64,000 bases of DNA, taken from NCBI RefSeq assembly GCF_900111835.1, contig NZ_FOJP01000002.1:62001-126000 (forward strand), in the 5' to 3' direction. The notes below the pieces were generated by a model, which saw nothing but the letters and a program-made list of their open reading frames with translations, was not told where the DNA came from and did not search any database. Both the position numbers and the translations under genes were made by a program. Every line of letters starts with the position of its first letter. Position 1 is the stretch's first letter. This stretch comes from Metapseudomonas otitidis (lineage in GTDB: Bacteria > Pseudomonadota > Gammaproteobacteria > Pseudomonadales > Pseudomonadaceae). Of this stretch, positions 19,301-26,216 are shown in pieces.

Positions 19301-19786
19301 CTGCTCGACGAGGTCACCCTGTTCCTGCACAAGGTCGAGTCCTCCCTCTCCAGCGACCGCCAGCGCATGTTGCAGAGCGCGCGCAATCGTGACCGCGTGT
19401 TCGAGGAACGCACCGTGCTGGTGGTGGACGACGACGTGCGCAACATCTTCGCCCTCATCAGCGCCCTGGACGAGAAGGGCGCCCAGGTGGTGACCGCCCG
19501 CAACGGCCAGGAGGCCCTGGAGAAGCTGGAGGAGAACCCGCAGATCGACCTGGTGCTGATGGACGTGATGATGCCGGTCATGGACGGCTTCGAAGCCACC
19601 CGGCGCATCCGCCAGGACCCGCGCTGGAGTCGGTTGCCGATCATCGCCGTCACCGCCAAGGCGATGAAGGACGACCAGGAGCAGTGCATGGGCGCCGGCG
19701 CCAGCGACTACCTGGCCAAGCCCATCGACCTGGAGCGGCTGTTCTCGCTGATCCGCGTGTGGCTGCCGAAGCTGGACAGGTTCTGA
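16322..19786 (+). CDS. Hybrid sensor histidine kinase with three receiver domains
   Basis: A 1154-residue membrane kinase starting at 16322 behind GGGAAGG. In order: TM helix (about 17-41), periplasmic CHASE3-like region, second TM (about 182-204), GAF domain (about 240-390) and a coiled coil of Glu/Gln repeats (about 395-495). Then come HisKA with FLANMSHELRTPLN (His504) and HATPase (DSGIGI, GTGLGLSI). Three receivers follow with Asp812 (LLDMRLP), Asp934 (IIDLALP) and Asp1081 (LMDVMMPVMDGFEA). Receivers 1 and 2 look divergent, since the usual second-half Lys of receiver 1 sits in ARKPAT, whereas receiver 3 is canonical. No output domain or cognate regulator is adjacent, so it probably feeds a phosphorelay elsewhere. 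Confidence 0.92.
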   Translation: MNSTSFSIDADSFRRILTRNVALPLGVGVLGVVLFVGLIGYLLHVLDWVEHTDQVIARSNENLRQSVECESSFRGFLLSGEEEFLEGYRETAPRLLAGLQALRELIRDNPVQSERLARIEAAQTRWLQMTEPLIDARRANQDISAFIREKQGKRQMDEVRQGFVALVATEEQLRHERSERANRAVVLIIGLLVVMQLGGSGALAIFGRRELIGLSTHYNRILDQQSRFTEQLQAQAWLREGQSQLAEQLIGQQTPALIGRAVLDFLAGYLEVAVGALYVREGEGRLRRVADYGFAPGQQAREQVFEDSASLLGQVLRSREARVMEGLPPSYLRVNSGLGDTDPLTVILSPTRSDGQVNGVLELAFLRPLSPRDRQLLEAVAESLGTSIEAARYRQRLHDMLTETQQLNEELQVQQEELRVANEELEDQARVIRDSQANLETQQAELEQTNEQLSEKTRRLEDQRDLLDERNHALDQARRELEARAEELQRASRYKSEFLANMSHELRTPLNSSLILSKLLAENRKGNLDPQQVHYAELINKSGNELLRLISDILDISKVEAGRLEVHPEDTDVAQLVDGLRALFQPQADDKGLGFDVQVEPDAPARLYTDGQRAGQILRNLLSNAVKFTASGRIGLKVRAASGGIAFEVSDSGIGISDEQMGIIFEPFRQVDGTTNRRFGGTGLGLSISRNLAEMLGGSITVQSQPGCGSCFTLWLPSNCLAGEPLPSIAQVQPAEGVRAAAPAASASGLQDDRQRPVDARHCVLVIENDPKFARDLYELAHELGHRCLVAGNAEEGLRLAREQGPDAVLLDMRLPDESGLAVLQTLKEDPVTRHLPVHVLSVDDRTGPALQLGAIGHARKPATRDQLREVFARLEDKLTQKVKHVLVVEGDASQRDSIAQLVSDEDIQVSAVASGTEALERLRGGTFDCMIIDLALPDMRGNELLERMAAEALGNFPPVIVYTARQLSLREEEELLRHSRSIIIKGACSPERLLDEVTLFLHKVESSLSSDRQRMLQSARNRDRVFEERTVLVVDDDVRNIFALISALDEKGAQVVTARNGQEALEKLEENPQIDLVLMDVMMPVMDGFEATRRIRQDPRWSRLPIIAVTAKAMKDDQEQCMGAGASDYLAKPIDLERLFSLIRVWLPKLDRF

Positions 19787-19814
19787 AGCGCGGCGTTGAC
19801 CGCCGCGCGGCCGC

Positions 19815-22736
19815 TTACCCGCGCAGCTCGCGGAGTTCGCTGGTCAGGGTGTCCAGGCGCAGCAGGCGTCCCGTCTGGTCGAACAGACGCCAGTCGTGTG
19901 CCTGGGCGCGTACCTGCAGCGGGGCGTCCGCCGGCCAGTCCAGCACGGCGCAGGTCTGCAGCGACTGCTGGCTCACCAGGCGCCACTGCCGGGTGTTGCC
20001 CAGGGGGGCGAGGCCGATCAGCAGCCACTCCGGGAGCACCTCCAGGTCCGGCACCGTCACCTGCTCCGGCGTCATACCGGGCAGGGGAATGTCGTATCGC
20101 CCACCGGTGCTTTCCATCGTCAGGCTCATCATGCCGTTGGTGCCGTCCTGGCAGGTGAAGGTCAGCAACCCGCCCAGGGGGTTGGGGATGATGAGTTGGC
20201 GCTCCAGGGGGGCGTCCACGGGCCTGCGCTCGGCCAGGCGCCGCGAGGGCAGGGCGTAGCGCCAGAGTACGAGCGATCCGTCTGCGCCGGACACCAGCCA
20301 TTGCTCGAAGTGCTCGGTGTGGTGGAAGAGGCGGATGTCGCCCTTGAGGTCGCTGACGTGCCAGAGCACGGCGAACGAGCGGTCCACGTCCACGACACGA
20401 ACGCTGTCCCGCAGGGTGACGGCCCAGCTGATGCCGTCGAAGACCAGTGAGTGGGCGTGCAGCTCCAGTACACCCAGGTCCAGTGCCGTGCGCCTGACCA
20501 GGTCCAATTTGGTGATGCGCCAGACCTGGTCGCGGCGTGCCATGGCCAGGGCAACGCGCCGGTTGTGCGCGATGACCAGGCGGTGTGCCGGCTCGGCGAA
20601 GCTGAATACTGCGCGCCCGTGGGCATCCAGCACCTGGGCACCGGCTTCCCCGAGGGCCACCAGTGTGCGTTGGTCCTCCAGGGCCACCGCGTCGAGAATC
20701 GCCTGCTGCCCGGCGGGGGGCGCCTGCCAATGCAGCGGCGAGGTGGCGCGCTGCAAGGGGGTGGCACGCCCTTTGGGAAAACCGCGGGACGGCAGGTCGG
20801 CCTGCAGCAGCGTGTCTCGGCTGAGCTTGAGCAGGCTGTCCAGCTCGGACCTGGACAGGTGCGCGCGTTGGGTGGCGTGGTCATCCAGCAAGGCGGGCAG
20901 CACCATCCGGGCCAGCAGGGCCAGTGAGCGGTTGTCCCGCGTGTGCCGGTTCTTGGTGCCGACCCACAGCAGGGCGCGGGCCAGGGCCTGGCGATCCCGG
21001 ACACGTGCCGGGTCGTCGCGCAGCGCACGCAGGGGGGCGGCGTAGGCCTCCAGGGTGTCCGGCAGCAGGGCGGCGCGGGTCACCAGGGCCTCGGTGCCCA
21101 GGCTGCCACCTGCCGCTTCGGCTTGACTCAGCCAGTGCACCGCGCGATCCCGTGCCTCGGGAATCGGCCAGGCTACGTCCACGGCCTTCAACCAGTCGCC
21201 GCGCGCTACCAGCATCTCGGCCCATTCCATGCGCAGCCGGTCGGCCACTTGCGGCCACTTGGTCTGCAACATCTGCACCGCGCTGACGAAGGCGTCGTCA
21301 CGGCGTGCCACCTGCAGGGCCGTCTTCCAGTCGTCGGCCAGGCAGAAGAGGCGCACGATCCAGTCGGCCGACATGTCCCAGGCCAGTGCCAGCTCGGCGG
21401 CCTGGCGGAAGCGTTGGTGGCGCTCCAGGTAGTCCAGCGCCTCCTGCCGCACCTTGAGCAGCTCGGCGAGGATGAACACTGCTTCGTCGATGCGCCCCGC
21501 ACGGTCGAGTTTCTCGAAGTGCTGGCGATAGACCTTGCGCAGGTGGGCTTCCAGGTCCTCGCCCAGGGAGATGGAGGCCCCGGGGCCTGAGGGGCGTCCC
21601 AGGGACAGGTCGTCGCGGCGGTCCGGCGTGCCGAATGCCTGGCCCAGGCTGCCCTGCTCGCCTCCCAGGGGCAGTGCGTGGCGCAGCGCCTCGTCGATGT
21701 CGCCCTTCTCGAACAGGTTGAGCATGCGCCTCAGGTAGGCACTCTGGCGGCGGTTGAGCAGTGCACTGAAACGGGAAGTGATGGCCAGGCTGGTGAGCAG
21801 GCGACGCCAGCGGCTCGGGGTGGCCGGCGCCTGGTTCCTGCGGGGAGGGAGGGCGCGCGCACTGGCGACCGGCGTGGGGGCTGCCGTCCAGTGCTGGGGC
21901 GTGCCGGAGAAGAACCGGCGCAAGGCGCCGATGAGCAGTAGGGTGATGACGATCAGCAGGGCGGCCACGAACAGGAGTGCCCCGGGGCCGGATGGATTGT
22001 CGGAGTCCTGGGCCAGCGGAGCCGTGCTGGCCGAGGGCGACACGGCCTTCTGGGCCAGGTGCACGGCGTCTGGCAGGTGGTTACCCAGGATCACCACGGC
22101 GAACAGCACGATCCAGATAAGCAGGCCCTTGCCGGCGCCTCCGGATGTTGCCTGCGCAGACGCCTGCTTGCCCGACGCACGCGCCGGGGGTTGCTTCGCC
22201 AGTGACTGGAGGAAGGCCTCGCGTTGCGGGCTGGGTGGTTTCACCTTGCCCTGGAGGATGGTGTGGATGTCCTTGGCGGGTGGCAGCTCCTCGATCACCA
22301 GTGGCGGTAGCGCGTCCCGGCAGTCATGGGTGTCCTGCCAGGGGTGGCCGTCGAGATCGAGGCAGTCCTCCAGCGCCAGGCGTTCGGCCTGATGCAGGTC
22401 CAGCGCGGCGACGCGGCCACCCTGTACCAGCCAGAGATCGGCGGCCGGCAGGGTTGCCTGCTCTTCCTGTGTCAGCTCGGCCGAGCACAGGCCACCGGTC
22501 TCCAGGGCCAGCAGCGGCCAGCCCTCCAGCGCGTCACAGTCCTGCACAACGGTCGCGTTGAAGCGCAACAGGTCGCCCTCGGGGAAGCGCCAGGCTGCCG
22601 ATCCGGCCCGCCAATGGCGCAGCAACAGCGCCGCACGGACCTCGACCGCCAGCCAGTCGGCAGGCAGCCACAGGCCTGCGACCGGTCGGCGCCCCTTGAG
22701 CGAGGGCTGACGAACGTGGGTATCCGGTGCACTCAT
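19815..22736 (-). CDS. bpX6-like membrane protein of a MoxR-vWA-beta-propeller ternary system
   Basis: A 973-residue protein, last gene of the coupled operon. Its ATG overlaps the stop of the vWA gene (ATGA). The N-terminal 150 residues (VAGLWLPADWLAVEVR, LWLVQGGRVAALDLHQAERL) form a bpX6-type domain. Two TM helices follow near 204-219 and 252-272, then an all-helical repeat region (about 310-660; FEKGDIDEALRHALP, EAVFILAELLKVRQEALDYL). The last 300 residues have repeated short beta segments typical of a beta-propeller. In the predicted ternary conflict systems such proteins are membrane-anchored sensors or scaffolds working with MoxR and vWA partners. The family assignment is from memory of the domain descriptions, and the role is inferred. 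Confidence 0.72.
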   Translation of the reverse strand: MSAPDTHVRQPSLKGRRPVAGLWLPADWLAVEVRAALLLRHWRAGSAAWRFPEGDLLRFNATVVQDCDALEGWPLLALETGGLCSAELTQEEQATLPAADLWLVQGGRVAALDLHQAERLALEDCLDLDGHPWQDTHDCRDALPPLVIEELPPAKDIHTILQGKVKPPSPQREAFLQSLAKQPPARASGKQASAQATSGGAGKGLLIWIVLFAVVILGNHLPDAVHLAQKAVSPSASTAPLAQDSDNPSGPGALLFVAALLIVITLLLIGALRRFFSGTPQHWTAAPTPVASARALPPRRNQAPATPSRWRRLLTSLAITSRFSALLNRRQSAYLRRMLNLFEKGDIDEALRHALPLGGEQGSLGQAFGTPDRRDDLSLGRPSGPGASISLGEDLEAHLRKVYRQHFEKLDRAGRIDEAVFILAELLKVRQEALDYLERHQRFRQAAELALAWDMSADWIVRLFCLADDWKTALQVARRDDAFVSAVQMLQTKWPQVADRLRMEWAEMLVARGDWLKAVDVAWPIPEARDRAVHWLSQAEAAGGSLGTEALVTRAALLPDTLEAYAAPLRALRDDPARVRDRQALARALLWVGTKNRHTRDNRSLALLARMVLPALLDDHATQRAHLSRSELDSLLKLSRDTLLQADLPSRGFPKGRATPLQRATSPLHWQAPPAGQQAILDAVALEDQRTLVALGEAGAQVLDAHGRAVFSFAEPAHRLVIAHNRRVALAMARRDQVWRITKLDLVRRTALDLGVLELHAHSLVFDGISWAVTLRDSVRVVDVDRSFAVLWHVSDLKGDIRLFHHTEHFEQWLVSGADGSLVLWRYALPSRRLAERRPVDAPLERQLIIPNPLGGLLTFTCQDGTNGMMSLTMESTGGRYDIPLPGMTPEQVTVPDLEVLPEWLLIGLAPLGNTRQWRLVSQQSLQTCAVLDWPADAPLQVRAQAHDWRLFDQTGRLLRLDTLTSELRELRG

Positions 22737-24565
22737 GGCGTGCCTCCTTGGTCATCTGCCCGGGTGCAGGAGGCTCGCAGGCGCACGACGTGGTGCCGGG
22801 TGCAATAGAGCACCAGCTCGCGAGCCTGACTGAGGACCGCCAGCAGGCCGCTGCTGGCACAGACACTCAGCCGTGCAATGGCATCGGGTGTTTCGACGAT
22901 GCTCCGGAGCGCAGTGCCGTCATACAGGGCAAGGCGTTTGCGATCGCCGGACATCAGCACCAGCAGCAACCCCCTGGCGTCGGGGTCGGCCACCAGGCCC
23001 TGGGCATTCCAGCCCGGGGGCACGTCGAGTGTCCAGTTCTCTGCAGCGCCGCCTTGCCGATCCTTGGGGCGACACAGCCTCCAGCGCTCCTGGGGCGTTG
23101 CGCTCAGTAGCAGGGCGCATGCCGGGTGGGTGCTGGTGGTGCTGAACCGGGCCATGAAGGCCTTGCTGGCCTCACCCACCTCGCCAAGGCGCAGGGGCGT
23201 GCTCACGCGGTGGCCCGACAGCACCTCCTGGAGGATGAAGCGCTGGTCACGCTTGTGCAGGTAATAGAGGCGGCCATCGTCGAGGTGGCTCATGGCGAGC
23301 ACATCGTCTTCGACGCGTTCCAGAAGCGGCTCCTGGCTGCGAGGAAGGCCTTTCTGGTGGTGCCAGTGCAGCAGTCGCCCCTGGGCATCCAGCAGGTAGA
23401 GGCGCTCGCCGTCATGGGCGCTGTCCACCAGGGCGAGGGGCAGCAACCTGGCGGTGCCTGGCGGAGCGCTCAGTACCTCCTGTGGCGGGCGTGTGGCGGT
23501 ACTCAGGGGCGACAACTGCCAGAAGCGCAGGTTGGGGCCGGCATCCATCACGCCCGCCAGGCTCCGCCCGGTGAATGCCAGGGCCAGCGGCTGCTCCCCC
23601 GTGCTCCAGAGGAGCCGGCGGGTCCTGGGTTTCTTCTTGCTCCCCAGGGCCGGCAGCTTGAACACCAGTACGCCGGGCTGATCGAGCAGCGCCAACGCCA
23701 CCATCTGCCCGGAGCGCGAAATGATCGGTGGCAAGGTCAATGCCACACGCTCCACGTTCAGGGTCTCAGCGTGCCCGGCAGGCACCTGCCCGGCGAGGGC
23801 GAACTGCCCTGAAAGCAGGCGCCTGCCGATGGCCGGGCTCGGCAAGGGCAGGCTCAGGGCACGTCGGCTGTTGCCCAGGTGCAGCTCGGCCTCCAGCGCT
23901 TCGCCATCCAGACTGGTGGACAGGTGCAGGCGGTGGCTGAAACCGTCATCCATGGCCTGGGCGCCAATCAGCCAGCATTCGTCCGGCGTTGCCGGCAGCG
24001 CGTTGCGCAGGTCGCTCCAGGCGCGCCAGTCATCGGGCTCGGCGGCTTGCCAGCCCCGGGCTTCGAGCAGGCGGGCGAAGTCGACTGCGCCGCGCACGCC
24101 ATCGATCCAGCCGGGTTGCTGGAGGATGCCCCAGCGCAACTCGCCACCCACGGCCTGGGCACGGCGCGCCAGGAGGATCAGCATCGCAATGTGGGCCAGT
24201 CGTGGGGCGCCCAGTTGCCGGGGGCCGGCATCGAACAGGGCAATGATCGTGCGGTTGCCCTGGCAGGCGCGTGCCTCGGAAGCGAGGAACAGGTGCTCGC
24301 CGCTGGCGGCACGCCGCAGGAACTCGTCGGGAAATGCGTCGGCCAACAACCACTCGCTGGGCAGCAGGCGCTCATAGGGGCCGCGACGTTGCAGGTCGCC
24401 CAGACCATCCGGCTCCTTCAGCTCGCCGCTCTGCCGGCGCTGAACCGGCCCCACCAGGTTGTGCAGGCGTTGCGCGATGTCGGCCAGGGCTTCGGCCAGC
24501 TCGCTGTCCAGTTCCTGCAGAGGCTGGCCCCAGTGGGCCAGGGCGTCGGGCAACTGCAGGCTCAT
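22733..24565 (-). CDS. vWA-like plus beta-propeller protein of the bpX ternary system
   Basis: A 610-residue protein starting at 24565, where the ATG overlaps the bpX5-like stop (ATGA). The N-terminal 240 residues resemble a von Willebrand factor A fold, with RTIIALFDAG at 105-114 followed by an amphipathic helix and GELRWGILQQP. At the metal-site position D112 is followed by A-G-P-R instead of D-x-S-x-S, so the MIDAS site looks lost or altered. The C-terminal 350 residues show repeated strand patterns (LYLLDAQGRLLHWHHQK, RLYYLHKRDQRFILQEV) of a beta-propeller. It likely bridges the MoxR ATPase to the bpX partners. It overlaps the next gene by 4 bp. Confidence 0.7.
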   Translation of the reverse strand: MSLQLPDALAHWGQPLQELDSELAEALADIAQRLHNLVGPVQRRQSGELKEPDGLGDLQRRGPYERLLPSEWLLADAFPDEFLRRAASGEHLFLASEARACQGNRTIIALFDAGPRQLGAPRLAHIAMLILLARRAQAVGGELRWGILQQPGWIDGVRGAVDFARLLEARGWQAAEPDDWRAWSDLRNALPATPDECWLIGAQAMDDGFSHRLHLSTSLDGEALEAELHLGNSRRALSLPLPSPAIGRRLLSGQFALAGQVPAGHAETLNVERVALTLPPIISRSGQMVALALLDQPGVLVFKLPALGSKKKPRTRRLLWSTGEQPLALAFTGRSLAGVMDAGPNLRFWQLSPLSTATRPPQEVLSAPPGTARLLPLALVDSAHDGERLYLLDAQGRLLHWHHQKGLPRSQEPLLERVEDDVLAMSHLDDGRLYYLHKRDQRFILQEVLSGHRVSTPLRLGEVGEASKAFMARFSTTSTHPACALLLSATPQERWRLCRPKDRQGGAAENWTLDVPPGWNAQGLVADPDARGLLLVLMSGDRKRLALYDGTALRSIVETPDAIARLSVCASSGLLAVLSQARELVLYCTRHHVVRLRASCTRADDQGGTP

Positions 24566-24996
24566 GGGGCTGCCCAATGTTCGGCAATGCGCGCCAGGTG
24601 ACCTTCGGAAAGCGGCAGCTGGCGGTCCAGCGGCACCGTCCTGGCCGGCGCGGGCCAGAGCAGCAGCGGGGTGCGGCCGTGGCGCTTGGCGAGGGCACGG
24701 GCGAGCAGGTCCAGTGGCGCATCGGGGCACAGCCGGGTTGGCAGCCAGAGTTCGGGGGCGCCTTCACAGGGGGCGGCGTAGTCGATGCCATCCACCCAGG
24801 GCAGGGCGTCGCCTTCCCCGATCACCACCAGCAGGTCATCGGCGGCAGTGGCCTGCAGGCCCGCCAGTTGCCCGGCGGGCAGGGCCAGCAGGCGTGCGTG
24901 CAGGCGCCGGGAGGCTTCGCCCCAGGCCACGGCAGCACGGGGTTCCAGGGCCTGGGCGCGGGGTTGCCAGCGCCAGGTCTGTTTCAGGGCGCTCAT
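24562..24996 (-). CDS. bpX5-like small protein of the MoxR-vWA ternary system
   Basis: A 144-residue soluble protein between the MoxR and vWA genes, with 4-bp ATGA overlaps on both sides. It is rich in Trp and Leu and contains WRWQPRAQALEPRAAVAWG, DDLLVVIGEGDALPWVDGI and GAPELWLPTRLCPDAP. These correspond to the short bpX5-type component described with MoxR-vWA-propeller systems. No catalytic motif is apparent. Its fixed position and coupling suggest a stoichiometric subunit, perhaps an adaptor. Assignment relies on context as much as on sequence. Confidence 0.6.
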   Translation of the reverse strand: MSALKQTWRWQPRAQALEPRAAVAWGEASRRLHARLLALPAGQLAGLQATAADDLLVVIGEGDALPWVDGIDYAAPCEGAPELWLPTRLCPDAPLDLLARALAKRHGRTPLLLWPAPARTVPLDRQLPLSEGHLARIAEHWAAP

Positions 24997-26102
24997 GCGG
25001 GGGTGGCGAGGCGGGCGACCAGGCGCTCGCGCAGCTCGGCCAGTTCCGGCGGCAGGGCGTCAGCGAGGAAGTTGGCGTCGATCTCCCGCAGCACCGCTTC
25101 CGGGTTCGTCCCCTCGGCCTCGTCCAGGCAGGCGCGGGCTTCTTCGGCCAGGCGGCTGGCTCGCGACAGCGGTTGCAGGGTGGCTTCTTCCACCGCGCTG
25201 AAGAGGTTGTCGTTGCTGGCCTGGGCGAACAGCTCGCGCAGGACCTCACGGGCCTGTTGCTGCATGGCCTGGGTGGGCAGGGCGTAGAGCAGCGGCCAGA
25301 GGTCCGCCTCGCTGGCCTGCTGGCGGCCGCCGAGCAGTGCGGCGGCGGCGATCAGGCGCTGCGATTTGACGATGCGCCGGTCGGAAAGCGGGATGCCGGC
25401 CTGGCGCAGGCGGCGGATGGCGTCGGCCAGGGCCGGGCGCACGCTGTCGAGGTCGACCTGGCGCAGGGCGCCGCAGAGCGTGTCCAGGTGGCCCAGGTGG
25501 TGCGCGTCCAGCACGGGTAGCTGCTCGGCCTTCCAGCCGCCGGCGAGCATGGCTTCCAGTTGGTGGTCCGGCACGGTGTCGACGAACAGGTGCAGCAGGA
25601 AGCGGTCGGCGAAGGCCGCCAGGGCTTCGTCGTCCGGCAGGCCGTTGGCCGCGCCGACGCAGACCCGCAGCGGGCAGCGCAACTCGGTGTGGCCACGGCG
25701 GAAGCGCCGTTCGTTGAGCACGCCGAGCAGGGTGTTGAGGATGGCGGTGGAACCGAGGAACACCTCGTCGAGGAAGGCCACGTCGGCTTCCGGCAGCATG
25801 CCGCTGACATCGGTTTCCACCGTGCCTTCGCGCAGCTTGCGCAGGTCCACCGGGCCGAACAGCTCGCTGGGCTCGGTGAAGCGCCCGAGCAGGTATTCGA
25901 AGTAGCGGCCGCCCAGCACCTGGGCCACCCGCCGCACCACGGCGCTTTTTGCCGTACCGGGCGGGCCGACCACCAGCAGGTGCTCCTGGGCCACGGCGGC
26001 GAGGATGATGAGTTCGGCGAGTTGCTCACGGCCGACGAGGCCGGTGGTGGCGGTGCGAATGGCCGAGCGGAGTTCCCTGGCGGCGTGCTGGATGGCGTTC
26101 AA
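24993..26102 (-). CDS. MoxR-family AAA+ ATPase
   Basis: A 369-residue AAA+ ATPase. Walker A GPPGTAKS lies at 46-53, the MoxR insert FTEPSELFGPVDLRKLREG at about 75-93, Walker B VAFLDE at 108-113, then STAILNTLLGVLNERRFRRG, and an ADRFLLHLFVD arginine-finger region. The C-terminal part (about 230-369) is a helical lid with SDRRIVKSQRLIAAAALLGG. MoxR ATPases remodel protein complexes together with vWA proteins. This one heads a set of four genes joined by 4-bp overlaps and lies 114 bp downstream of the patatin gene. It is related to RavA-type MoxR proteins. Confidence 0.9.
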   Translation of the reverse strand: MNAIQHAARELRSAIRTATTGLVGREQLAELIILAAVAQEHLLVVGPPGTAKSAVVRRVAQVLGGRYFEYLLGRFTEPSELFGPVDLRKLREGTVETDVSGMLPEADVAFLDEVFLGSTAILNTLLGVLNERRFRRGHTELRCPLRVCVGAANGLPDDEALAAFADRFLLHLFVDTVPDHQLEAMLAGGWKAEQLPVLDAHHLGHLDTLCGALRQVDLDSVRPALADAIRRLRQAGIPLSDRRIVKSQRLIAAAALLGGRQQASEADLWPLLYALPTQAMQQQAREVLRELFAQASNDNLFSAVEEATLQPLSRASRLAEEARACLDEAEGTNPEAVLREIDANFLADALPPELAELRERLVARLATPA

Positions 26103-26216
26103 AGCGGCGTCTTCCCTGATGGCAAGGCGCGGATTTTGCGCAAATCGACCGGGCTGTCAATGCGCCATGACGCAACCCGTCGGACGGCTCACAAGGAACC
26201 GTCCCGACACCTGGGT

